The position numbers and the translations under genes were made by a program. This document shows, piece by piece, positions 1 through 6,382 of a stretch of DNA of 11,888 nt (positions are counted from its first letter, which is position 1; each line of letters opens with the position of its first letter). This DNA is from an uncultured Bacteroidales bacterium (GTDB taxonomy: Bacteria; Bacteroidota; Bacteroidia; Bacteroidales; UBA932). The stretch lies in NCBI GenBank assembly GCA_900546395.1, contig URDD01000072.1, forward strand, positions 1 to 11,888. The letters are read 5' to 3'. The notes beneath the pieces were generated by a model. It did no database searches and was not told the origin of the DNA. It saw only the letters and a list, made by a program, of their open reading frames with translations.

Positions 1-413
1 GTTCTCTTCTTTTTTATATACCAGTCCGTTTTCTTAACCAAGGTAGATAATTTCCTTGTAAAGAAGCCCACAAGTACTGCAACGATAAAAGCAATGCCAT
101 AATAGATTAATGGTAGAGTATCTATGGTCGCATCCTTTGTCGTAAGCAGGACTACGCATACAGACATATTGACGATTAGCAGTCCAACGAAATAACCTAC
201 TCTCTTTATATCAGTTAGTTTATCAATATTAATTGAAATTGCCTTTAACGGCGTGCCAATCAGCAATAATCCTAAGTATGTTCCTGCAATAAGTGTGGCA
301 ACTCCTGAACCAATCAATGATAGATTCATCGGAGTATCTGTTAATATCAGCATTAAGAAGAATGCCACAAACAACAGCAAGACGAGTGAAATGGAAATGA
401 TGTACTTCTTCAT
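1..413 (-). CDS. Unrecognised small integral membrane protein, four predicted helices, C-terminus off the left edge
   Basis: An open frame runs from ATG at 413 leftwards off the window, giving 137 residues without a stop. The protein begins MKKYIISISLVLLLFVAFF and is dominated by four hydrophobic stretches at about residues 5-25, 32-53, 73-92 and 102-118. The last visible part is basic (KKTDWYIKKKR), which suggests a cytoplasmic tail. An in-frame TAA lies about 60 bases upstream and no better start lies between, so 413 is the likely start. There is no Shine-Dalgarno sequence, as is usual in Bacteroidota. I do not recognise a family or any catalytic motif, and no function is proposed. A 24-bp perfect palindrome lies 59 bp upstream of the start and could be its operator. 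The coding call rests on a long open frame with sensible membrane-protein composition. Confidence 0.7.
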   Translation of the reverse strand, partial: MKKYIISISLVLLLFVAFFLMLILTDTPMNLSLIGSGVATLIAGTYLGLLLIGTPLKAISINIDKLTDIKRVGYFVGLLIVNMSVCVVLLTTKDATIDTLPLIYYGIAFIVAVLVGFFTRKLSTLVKKTDWYIKKKR

Positions 414-471
414 AACTAAATTGCGATTTATCGGTATAAATATAAGAAATAATCTTCTTCTTTATAACTGT

Positions 472-495
472 ATATTACAAGAATTCTTGTAATAT
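472..495. promoter_or_regulatory. 24-bp perfect palindrome, candidate operator
   Basis: The half-site ATATTACAAGAA is followed directly by its exact reverse complement, with no spacer. The centre is an EcoRI-type GAATTC. It sits 59 bp upstream of the leftward membrane-protein start and 17 bp upstream of the possible rightward ORF at 513, so it could control either or both. Two-fold symmetry of this length is typical of binding sites for dimeric or tetrameric regulators, or of a cruciform or hairpin. The function is inferred from symmetry and position only. Confidence 0.45.
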
Positions 496-512
496 CGTTT
501 ATACTCTTTCGT

Positions 513-641
513 ATGATTATCTATTACTTATCGGAGAAGCATATACTTTGGGATTATCTGAAAGAGCTTTGTGAGCAGAAAAAGTTCAGAAATAAGCGGA
601 CAGTAATCGGATTTAGTAAACTGTACTCACAAAAAACATGA
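513..641 (+). CDS. Possible small protein of 42 residues, unrecognised
   Basis: ATG at 513 opens a 42-codon frame ending in TGA at 639-641. The product begins MIIYYLSEKHILWDYLKELC, continues with a basic stretch (residues 23-30, KKFRNKRT) and ends in KLYSQKT. The composition is protein-like, mixing hydrophobic, charged and aromatic residues without low complexity, but I do not recognise a family. The frame is open back to 468 without another ATG. It lies just rightward of the 24-bp palindrome. It could be a real small gene, the fragment of a decayed larger gene, or chance. There is no Shine-Dalgarno sequence and no independent support. Confidence 0.25.
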   Translation: MIIYYLSEKHILWDYLKELCEQKKFRNKRTVIGFSKLYSQKT

Positions 642-785
642 TGGTTGCAATATAGCAGTCGAAGGTTCAATTCCAGAGCATGGCCGGCTGCGACTTCATA
701 AGCTTATAAATGACAGAACCTACTCTTTTGGGTTGGTTTCACTTTTGTCATGATCACCAACCAATAATGGTAATTATACTGAAAT

Positions 786-894
786 TACCGGTTGATTTGC
801 GTTTTTCCATACTTTGGTCCGGAAAACATACCCTTTTCCCGGACGAAATGCTTTTTCCCAGTTTTATCCGGAAAAACAGGCCTTTTTACGGATA
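786..894. repeat. Degenerate tandem repeat (two units of about 50 bp), each unit forming a hairpin
   Basis: Two imperfect units lie at about 786-837 and 838-887, each combining CCGG, a short spacer, TTTTTCC and a second CCGG with an A-run and a T-run. Hairpin A pairs 817-826 with 834-844: GTCCGG and AAAA pair with TTTT and CCGGAC, with one bulged C and a 7-base loop. Hairpin B pairs 865-876 with 883-894: TATCCG and AAAAA pair with TTTTT and CGGATA, with one mismatch and a 6-base loop. At the second pair counted from the base of hairpin B, A-T replaces the G-C at the base of hairpin A, so pairing is kept despite the change. The element lies 48 bp beyond the stop of the glycosylase gene on the minus strand. 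It lacks a U-run, so it is not a standard terminator. Confidence 0.55.
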
Positions 895-941
895 CCAGGA
901 GGAGGGAAGCCAAAATGGAAGAAAAGGGGTATAACTGGTTT

Positions 942-1535
942 CTATATTAAGCCAGCTTTATGGAACATATCCTTATATTTCTCAGCCTTTTTATCGAGAG
1001 ACAGGGGATATGCCCTGGAGGATGATGGCATCCTGAAGAACTTTATATGGCGACTGCTGCCGGATTTGTCTGTAAAGCAGAATTCTGTGCTTTCTCCGGT
1101 CAAAGGTGCTTTGCAGCCAAAAACCGAGCATACATTATCTGTTGCTTTTTCTCCGGTTGTAACTATTGTCTCGCATAGGGGAATCAAAAATAATAATTCC
1201 TTGAGGTCAGTTCTTTCAACGACCTCAAGGAATTTATCTGATGCATTGTCTTTGAGACGAACTACTTTTGTAGCACTGTCATAAAGAGCGATGCCCTTGT
1301 CTTTGCAAAACTCAATAATTCTTTCCCTGTCGAATTTCTTTTCATTTTCAGTTATGAAATGCTGTCTGTCTGAAAAGAAAACGATGCCGAAAATCCTCCA
1401 CATATCGTTTATGAAGTTCGGATAGAAGAACTCCATTGACCACTTTTCTTTTTTTGGAGGGAAACTGCCGAGCATAAGGATACGGGCATTTTCCGGAAGA
1501 AAAGGGTGAAGAGGGTGAGTTTCGATTTCTTTCAT
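942..1535 (-). CDS. Uracil-DNA glycosylase superfamily protein, resembling the DNA-deoxyinosine glycosylase type
   Basis: The 197-residue product looks like a base-excision repair glycosylase that would remove deaminated bases (uracil or hypoxanthine) from DNA. The N-terminal motif MLGSFPP (21-27) followed by FFYPNFINDMWRI (36-48) matches the GS-P-P ... YY-HP-N-FW pattern of the Mug/HDG-like branch. GIALYDS (81-87) lies at the expected central position. RMPSSSRAYPLS (168-179) corresponds to the second active-site motif, normally LPSTSPAN. Some positions differ from that consensus, so substrate choice is uncertain. The ATG at 1535 is 15 bp after the rho stop on the same strand, so it is probably co-transcribed with rho. 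No signal peptide is present, so it should be cytoplasmic. A 14-bp perfect inverted repeat lies inside the gene (1195-1234). Confidence 0.8.
   Translation of the reverse strand: MKEIETHPLHPFLPENARILMLGSFPPKKEKWSMEFFYPNFINDMWRIFGIVFFSDRQHFITENEKKFDRERIIEFCKDKGIALYDSATKVVRLKDNASDKFLEVVERTDLKELLFLIPLCETIVTTGEKATDNVCSVFGCKAPLTGESTEFCFTDKSGSSRHIKFFRMPSSSRAYPLSLDKKAEKYKDMFHKAGLI
1195..1234. repeat. Perfect 14-bp inverted repeat inside the glycosylase gene
   Basis: AATTCCTTGAGGTC at 1195-1208 is matched exactly by its reverse complement at 1221-1234, with a 12-base loop. In the mRNA of the glycosylase gene this forms a strong hairpin over the codons for KFLEVVERTDLKEL (residues 101-114). Pairing stops on both sides of the 14 bp. 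A stem this long and perfect is not expected by chance at one given place, but no T-run follows it and no function is evident. Confidence 0.6.
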
Positions 1536-1550
1536 GTCAGATGAAACAGC

Positions 1551-3470
1551 TTATTTAAGCTTATCTCCGTTCATTGTTGTCAGGAACTCTTCGTTGGAAA
1601 CGGTTTTTTCCATTCTGTCCTTAAGGAACTCCATTGCTTCTACAGAATTCATATCTGCAAGATAGTTGCGCAGAATCCATATTCTGTTTGTCTGCTCCTG
1701 CGTATATAGCAGATCATCACGTCTGGTGCTGCTCAAAGTTACATCCACTGCAGGGAAGATACGTTTGTTTGCGAGCTTTCTGTCAAGCTGCAGTTCCATA
1801 TTTCCGGTTCCTTTGAATTCTTCAAAAATAACGTCATCCATTTTGGAGCCGGTCTCAGTCAGGGCTGTCGCAATAATGGTAAGAGAACCGCCGTCCTCAA
1901 TGTTGCGGGCTGCTCCGAAGAATCTCTTAGGCTTGTGTAGAGCATTTGCATCAACGCCTCCGGAGAGAACTTTACCCGATGCTGGCTGAACCGTATTGTA
2001 TGCTCTTGCAAGTCTTGTAATAGAATCAAGGAATATTACAACGTCGTGACCGCACTCCACCATTCTCTTTGCTTTTTCCAAAACCATATTAGCTACCTTG
2101 ACATGTCTTTCTGCCGGTTCGTCAAAAGTAGAAGCGACAACTTCAGCTTTTACACTCCTGGCCATATCTGTAACTTCCTCAGGTCTTTCGTCTATCAGAA
2201 GGACAATCATGTATGCTTCCGGATGATTGTCTGCGATTGCATTGGCTATAGACTTGAGAAGCATTGTCTTACCTGTCTTCGGCTGGGCTACAATAAGGGC
2301 TCTCTGTCCTTTTCCTATAGGTGTGAACATATCCACTATGCGGCAGGAAAGATCATTGTGTCCGTTTCCAAGCAGAGTGAATTTTTCATTAGGGAACAAG
2401 GGCGTAAGGAAATCAAACGGGATTCTGTCCCTTATGAATTCCGGCGTACGTCCGTTGATATATTTGATTTTTACCAGAGGAAAGTACTTGTCTCCTTCTT
2501 TCGGAGGCCTGATTTCGCCTGTAACAGTATCTCCTGTCTTAAGAGCATTTGACTTGATCTGTCCTTGCGAAACGTAGATATCGTCAGGGGAGTTAAGGTA
2601 GTTGTAGTCTGAAGATCTCAGGAATCCGTATCCGTCAGGCATTATTTCCAAAACTCCGGTAGCTTCAATAGTACCTTCGAATTCGATTTTCGGCTGCTGC
2701 TGTTTTTGGAATTGCTGGTTTCTCTGGAACTTGCTGTCCTGCTGGTAATTGTTCTGGTTTTTCTTTTCCCACTGTGCAGCCTGGCGATTCAGATTCTGAT
2801 TTATGGTTTGCTGCTGTCCTTGTGATACTGCAGATTGGTTTTGTTCTTGAGCCTCTTTTTCAGAAACTTTTTCTGAGTTAACTTTCTCTTTGACCGGCTC
2901 TACGGATGATGTTTCAGGCAGTTCCGGTGCGGTCTGCTGTTTCTGTATTCTTGTGCGCGGTTTTCGTCCCTGCGCTGTCTTTGGCTTTTCTTTTTCTTCA
3001 ACGGCAGGCTGAGTAGTCTGCTCTGAAAGTTCTTTTTTTTCAGCAAGTGGCTGTTTTGAAGCCTGGTCTTGTTTTTCTATTTTGGCTTCTTCTTTATTTA
3101 CCATTACCGAAGTCTTTGTTGCTGCAGTTTCATCTGAGGCAGCTTTCGATTTGCGGCCCTTTTTCTTGTTCTGCTTGGTTTCTTCGGTATTGTTGTCTTT
3201 CTTCTCCTTGGTTTCAGTCGTATTTTGTTCAGTATTTTTGGCTTCTTCAGCATTTACAACTGTTTCTGTTTGAGGGTTTTTACGTGGTCTTCCTCTTTTC
3301 TTTGCAGTTTTTTCCGGTTCTTTCTGCGAGTCCAAAACTGCCTCCTTATCAAGAATCTCATAGACAAGATCGTCTTTGTCTTTCTTTTTCGCCCCTTTGA
3401 TGCCGAGTTCTTCCGCAATAGACAGAAGTTTTTCGTCACTCATCTCTTTCAGCTCGAAAATCTTATGCAT
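1551..3470 (-). CDS. rho: Transcription termination factor Rho with long disordered N-terminal insert
   Basis: Rho is the hexameric RNA helicase that ends transcription at Rho-dependent sites. I place the start at 3470 (MHKIFELKEMSDEKLLSIAE), giving 639 residues. The frame extends 29 codons further upstream, but those codons overlap the predicted promoter and look non-coding, while MHKIFELKEM begins the normal Rho N-terminal domain. The order is: N-terminal domain 1-45; charged K/E/Q/N/T-rich disordered region about 46-258; cold-shock RNA-binding domain about 263-338 with GYGFLRS; RecA-like ATPase from about 340. The ATPase shows Walker A AQPKTGKT (395-402), DERPEEV (427-433), Walker B VVIFLDS (477-483), the RNA-contacting loop SGKVLSGGVDANALHKPKRF, and STRRDDLL with the probable arginine finger. 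E. coli Rho is 419 residues, and the extra length is mostly the disordered insert, which carries an AT-hook-like KKRGRPRKNP at 57-66. Lysine-rich inserts are known from Bacteroidota Rho. Confidence 0.97.
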   Translation of the reverse strand: MHKIFELKEMSDEKLLSIAEELGIKGAKKKDKDDLVYEILDKEAVLDSQKEPEKTAKKRGRPRKNPQTETVVNAEEAKNTEQNTTETKEKKDNNTEETKQNKKKGRKSKAASDETAATKTSVMVNKEEAKIEKQDQASKQPLAEKKELSEQTTQPAVEEKEKPKTAQGRKPRTRIQKQQTAPELPETSSVEPVKEKVNSEKVSEKEAQEQNQSAVSQGQQQTINQNLNRQAAQWEKKNQNNYQQDSKFQRNQQFQKQQQPKIEFEGTIEATGVLEIMPDGYGFLRSSDYNYLNSPDDIYVSQGQIKSNALKTGDTVTGEIRPPKEGDKYFPLVKIKYINGRTPEFIRDRIPFDFLTPLFPNEKFTLLGNGHNDLSCRIVDMFTPIGKGQRALIVAQPKTGKTMLLKSIANAIADNHPEAYMIVLLIDERPEEVTDMARSVKAEVVASTFDEPAERHVKVANMVLEKAKRMVECGHDVVIFLDSITRLARAYNTVQPASGKVLSGGVDANALHKPKRFFGAARNIEDGGSLTIIATALTETGSKMDDVIFEEFKGTGNMELQLDRKLANKRIFPAVDVTLSSTRRDDLLYTQEQTNRIWILRNYLADMNSVEAMEFLKDRMEKTVSNEEFLTTMNGDKLK

Positions 3471-3494
3471 ATTATAGTGTTTGATGTAATTGAA

Positions 3495-3525
3495 TTCTTT
3501 AAAAGAATGAAATGAATTTTCATTC
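3495..3525 (-). promoter_or_regulatory. Two overlapping hairpins in the rho 5' leader
   Basis: In the predicted rho leader, GAATGAAA and TTTCATTC (arms 3518-3525 and 3505-3512) form an 8-bp stem with a 5-base loop. ATTCTTT and AAAGAAT (arms 3502-3508 and 3494-3500) form a 7-bp stem closed by one base. The two share 3505-3508, so both cannot be complete at once. Rho is known to autoregulate through its leader in E. coli. An attenuation role here is inference from this geometry alone. Confidence 0.35.
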
Positions 3526-3535
3526 CAAGACTTTG

Positions 3536-3566
3536 CAAAGTTAAATATAAATATCAAATATGCAAT
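3536..3566 (-). promoter_or_regulatory. Bacteroidota-type promoter for rho
   Basis: Reading the minus strand, TAACTTTG (3543 to 3536) matches the Bacteroidota -7 element TAnnTTTG exactly. ATTG, three of four matches to the -33 element TTTG, lies 19 bases upstream (3566 to 3563). This places the transcript start near 3530, about 60 bases before the rho ATG at 3470. The promoter lies between the lptD stop and the rho start, so rho can be expressed independently of lptD. Confidence 0.5.
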
Positions 3567-3574
3567 ATTGATTC

Positions 3575-6322
3575 CTAGAAATTGTTATCCCAGAAGCTGC
3601 TGCTCTTTTTAAATCTGAGCAAATCTGCCAAAGCCGCGGCATTTGCAGCAATACGGAAACTCCACTGCTGCCATTTTCCCATTGGAATCCATGATACATC
3701 GATATTGAAACAGTGTAGGCTATACTGTGCACTGAGCTGAGTTGTAGTAAGCTTCATGGCCATAAGGTCAAATCCAGTACTTAGATTGACACTTAATGCT
3801 GGAGTTATCTTAATATTTCCGTTAAGATTCAATGTCTGTGTATGCCGGTGATTTGTTATCCTATGACCGTTGGAAAACTGGTAGCTTCGAGAGTAGTTAT
3901 AGCTATAACTTATATTTACTGACCACGGAGAATTGGGATTCATATAATATAGCCATCCCCCCGGAATATATTCACCTGTTACCGGATGATAATATATTCT
4001 GGTATAGCTGTCTGCAGGACCTGCAGATTCACCGCTTCCGTCATTTCCGTTGATTTTTCCTTCTCCTGAGAAGGAGTATGAAAGGGAAGCGCTGGCTCCT
4101 GTAAGTCGCAGCGGTTTGGACCAGCCTTCTGTCTGTACATTGAACTTAGCTATTTTCTGGCCGCGTTCATTTACTGCATAAGGATCGAAATTCACATTTG
4201 CACTGATTCCGAGTTTTCCGAAGACAGAAGTATTCATTGATATTCCTATGTTGCTAAGATTCAAGGAATCGGCAAGGAAGTTATATCCTGTAGATATATT
4301 CAGGTTATCTATAAGTTTGATTTTCTTCATTCCGGTGCCAGTCGTGTCACGTAGATTTCTGACCTTGGCTTCAAGGTTGTTTCCGATTGATATATTCATA
4401 CTTGCCGTTTTGCCTTTTCCTGGTACGGAATTTATCTGACCGGCGTATATATTATAGTCAAGGCTTCTGGCCACTCCGTTCTTGTCCGTGTAGTTCAGAG
4501 TCCTCCATCCGTTGAAATGAGTTCCTTTTTCAGGACTGAAATTGAATGAAAGACTTGGAGATATCACATGTCTGATAGCCTGTATTTTACGGTGCTTTCC
4601 AAAATTGAACATACCATAAAGTCTGGTATTCAGGGAAATACCTCCTGAATAATTATGTGTTGCCCCGAATGTGCTGAAAAACCCTCCTTTTACGTCTTCG
4701 ACTTTGTCTGTTTCAGGATTATATACTTTTTCCGTCTTGTCGAAGAACCAGTTCATGCCATACGTAATGCTTGGATTTATATTAATGTATTTGAACAGAG
4801 TAAAATTAGGCAGTCCAATCTGGAAGTTGTGTGACATTCCATTCTGGAACTTTTCGCCGAACCCTGGCTTCATGAACTCGGATGCCTTGAAGTTGATTCT
4901 GTTCTGAAGCGTTGTGTTATATGATAGGGAGAACTGTTCGTACAGCTTTTCCTTGCCGACCCTGTTTTTCCGTTTGAATGGATAAAACCTGGATACTGAA
5001 AATGTAAGGTTAGGCAAAGTGAATGAATATGAGCTGTCTCGTGAGTTCTGATTATGAAGTATGTTGGCAGAAAGGTTGAATTTGCCATTCCAGTTTTTCG
5101 AGTAGGAAATCGAAGACTGTATAACATTCTGCAATGCCTCGTTCACAGAGGTCGAGTTAAACCTGTTGTTTGACGGACTGGAAAAGTTTACGGATGCGGT
5201 GAACGATGTCCCGGGGCGAGCCTTTGGATCCTGAGAGTGACTCCATCTTACGCCGAAGTTTCTGGTCTGGAAGAAGTCTGTACTTCCTTTTTCTCCTGTC
5301 TGGTCATTTGACAGAGTAAGGGCAAAAGTTCCGTTAAACTTGTAATTAACTTTATATCTGGAGTTTAGGTCAACAGCCCATGATCCGAGCGTGTATATGT
5401 CTCCTGTAAGGGAAAGGTCGAAATAGTCTCCTATTACAAAGTACATTCCCAAGTCCCTAAGGTAAAATCCGCGAGCGCTTTCTTCTCCGAAAGTAGGCAT
5501 CAGCAGGCCCGTAGCCCTGTCCGGCCTTTTGGGGATGAATCCGAATGGCAGGGCGACCGGTAGCGGAACGTCTTCAATTACAGGATATGCCGGACCGAAT
5601 ACGGTACGCTGGGACGGTTTTGTCATCACTTTGGCCGCTGTAAGATGCAGATAGTAGTGCGGATGCTCGCAGTCGCAGACAGTATATTTTCCACTGGTAA
5701 TGTTGATTGACTGGTCTGGCATCATCTTTATGTTCTTGCCATGAAGTATTCCCTCCTGCTCTTGTGTTACCATATTTGTGATAACGGCTTTGCGAGTGTC
5801 AAAATTATATTTAACCTGTTCCATGCTGTATGTTTTTCCGTTATCCTCCATTTTCGGGAGTCCATTGACATTTCCGGTAGAATCTGCAGTTCCTCTTGCA
5901 AAGACGGTTTGAGTCTGCAGGTCATATTCCATATAGTCTGCAGAAAGCTTCATATTACCATAAGTCACCGATACATCTCCATAGTAATATATCATTTTCT
6001 TTCCGTCAGAGAAGTCTTCTATAATCGAGTCCCTGGCGGCTGAGAATGCCGGCCTGTCAAGTGAACTTTTGCTCAGTAAATCCAATGAATCGGATACTGC
6101 AACAGAATCTGCCAGAGCGATAGAGTCCATTGCTGCACGGGCAGAATCAGAAATTTGAGGCATTGTATCCAGTACCTGTTCGGCCTCTGCTTTTTTCTGT
6201 CTGACCCTTCGCGATCTCCTGTCGTCCTGGGAAGCTACAGATAAAGAACTGATAATCAGAAAGGCAATAATTCCGAAGACCAGCTTTTGAATATATGTAT
6301 GATTATTACGCAAATTTTTCAT
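3575..6322 (-). CDS. lptD: LptD-like outer-membrane LPS assembly protein
   Basis: LptD is the outer-membrane barrel that inserts lipopolysaccharide into the outer leaflet. The start is taken at 6322 (MKNLRNNHTYIQKLVFGIIA), giving 915 residues. The frame continues 64 codons upstream, but that part crosses the divergent promoter and has no sensible composition. Residues 1 to about 31 form a signal peptide, probably cut near SVA-SQ. A Ser/Asp/Ala-rich linker (about 59-87) is followed by the OstA/LptA-like domain (about 96-236; GKKMIYYYGDVSVTYGNMKL, then CDCEHPHYYLH). From about 260 to the end are amphipathic aromatic-rich strands with N/S/G turns, as in a large barrel, ending in WDNNF with the C-terminal phenylalanine typical of outer-membrane barrels. 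Only three cysteines remain in the mature protein (216, 218, 871). It is transcribed divergently from the amidase gene. Confidence 0.88.
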   Translation of the reverse strand: MKNLRNNHTYIQKLVFGIIAFLIISSLSVASQDDRRSRRVRQKKAEAEQVLDTMPQISDSARAAMDSIALADSVAVSDSLDLLSKSSLDRPAFSAARDSIIEDFSDGKKMIYYYGDVSVTYGNMKLSADYMEYDLQTQTVFARGTADSTGNVNGLPKMEDNGKTYSMEQVKYNFDTRKAVITNMVTQEQEGILHGKNIKMMPDQSINITSGKYTVCDCEHPHYYLHLTAAKVMTKPSQRTVFGPAYPVIEDVPLPVALPFGFIPKRPDRATGLLMPTFGEESARGFYLRDLGMYFVIGDYFDLSLTGDIYTLGSWAVDLNSRYKVNYKFNGTFALTLSNDQTGEKGSTDFFQTRNFGVRWSHSQDPKARPGTSFTASVNFSSPSNNRFNSTSVNEALQNVIQSSISYSKNWNGKFNLSANILHNQNSRDSSYSFTLPNLTFSVSRFYPFKRKNRVGKEKLYEQFSLSYNTTLQNRINFKASEFMKPGFGEKFQNGMSHNFQIGLPNFTLFKYININPSITYGMNWFFDKTEKVYNPETDKVEDVKGGFFSTFGATHNYSGGISLNTRLYGMFNFGKHRKIQAIRHVISPSLSFNFSPEKGTHFNGWRTLNYTDKNGVARSLDYNIYAGQINSVPGKGKTASMNISIGNNLEAKVRNLRDTTGTGMKKIKLIDNLNISTGYNFLADSLNLSNIGISMNTSVFGKLGISANVNFDPYAVNERGQKIAKFNVQTEGWSKPLRLTGASASLSYSFSGEGKINGNDGSGESAGPADSYTRIYYHPVTGEYIPGGWLYYMNPNSPWSVNISYSYNYSRSYQFSNGHRITNHRHTQTLNLNGNIKITPALSVNLSTGFDLMAMKLTTTQLSAQYSLHCFNIDVSWIPMGKWQQWSFRIAANAAALADLLRFKKSSSFWDNNF

Positions 6323-6329
6323 AATTTTG
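6322..6329 (+). promoter_or_regulatory. Possible -7 element for the amidase-mlaD unit
   Basis: TAATTTTG at 6322-6329 on the plus strand fits TAnnTTTG, 53 bases before the amidase ATG. No TTTG lies at the expected distance upstream, so the call is weak. If real, it overlaps the first bases of the lptD coding region, so the two promoters would be interleaved. Confidence 0.25.
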
Positions 6330-6336
6330 CAAGGTG

Positions 6337-6367
6337 CAAAAGTAACACTAATTTCAATAAATGCAAA
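6337..6367 (-). promoter_or_regulatory. Consensus Bacteroidota promoter for lptD
   Basis: On the minus strand TTTG (6367 to 6364), a 19-base spacer and TACTTTTG (6344 to 6337) match the Bacteroidota TTTG-N19-TAnnTTTG promoter at every specified position. The expected transcript start near 6331 leaves only about ten bases before the lptD ATG at 6322. The element overlaps the 5' leader of the divergent amidase gene. Confidence 0.65.
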
Positions 6368-6382
6368 ACGGGGATACTTGAA

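Larger units (their letters stand above)
414..941. other. Gene-poor interval with palindrome, possible small ORF and hairpin repeats
   Basis: These 528 bases separate the leftward membrane-protein gene from the 3' end of the glycosylase gene. They hold a 24-bp perfect palindrome (472-495), a possible 42-codon ORF (513-641), a weaker inverted repeat GGTTGGT/ACCAACC (731-737 and 756-762) and a degenerate tandem hairpin element (786-894). I see no convincing gene longer than the 42-codon ORF, no tRNA and no clear intrinsic terminator with a T-run. Confidence 0.6.

Noticed and set aside
655..690. tRNA-like T-arm motif GGTTCAATTCC
   Set aside because: The flanking bases do not form a five-pair T stem, and no acceptor, D or anticodon stems can be built around it.
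710..934. A 74-residue plus-strand frame in the left gap
   Set aside because: It runs through the tandem hairpin repeat, has no protein-like domain, and its sequence is explained by the repeat.
915..950. An 11-codon frame (MEEKGYNWFLY) preceded by AGGAGGAGGG, a strong Shine-Dalgarno-like run
   Set aside because: Bacteroidota genes here do not use Shine-Dalgarno sites, and the frame is tiny and overlaps the 3' end of the glycosylase gene.
2046..2552. A 168-residue frame antisense to rho
   Set aside because: The minus-strand frame is an unmistakable, fully conserved Rho ATPase, so the antisense frame is a shadow of its codon pattern.
4011..4027. Palindrome TCTGCAGG-A-CCTGCAGA inside lptD
   Set aside because: It lies in coding sequence for SAGPAD, a Ser/Gly/Ala turn where such symmetry arises easily. 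No supporting context.
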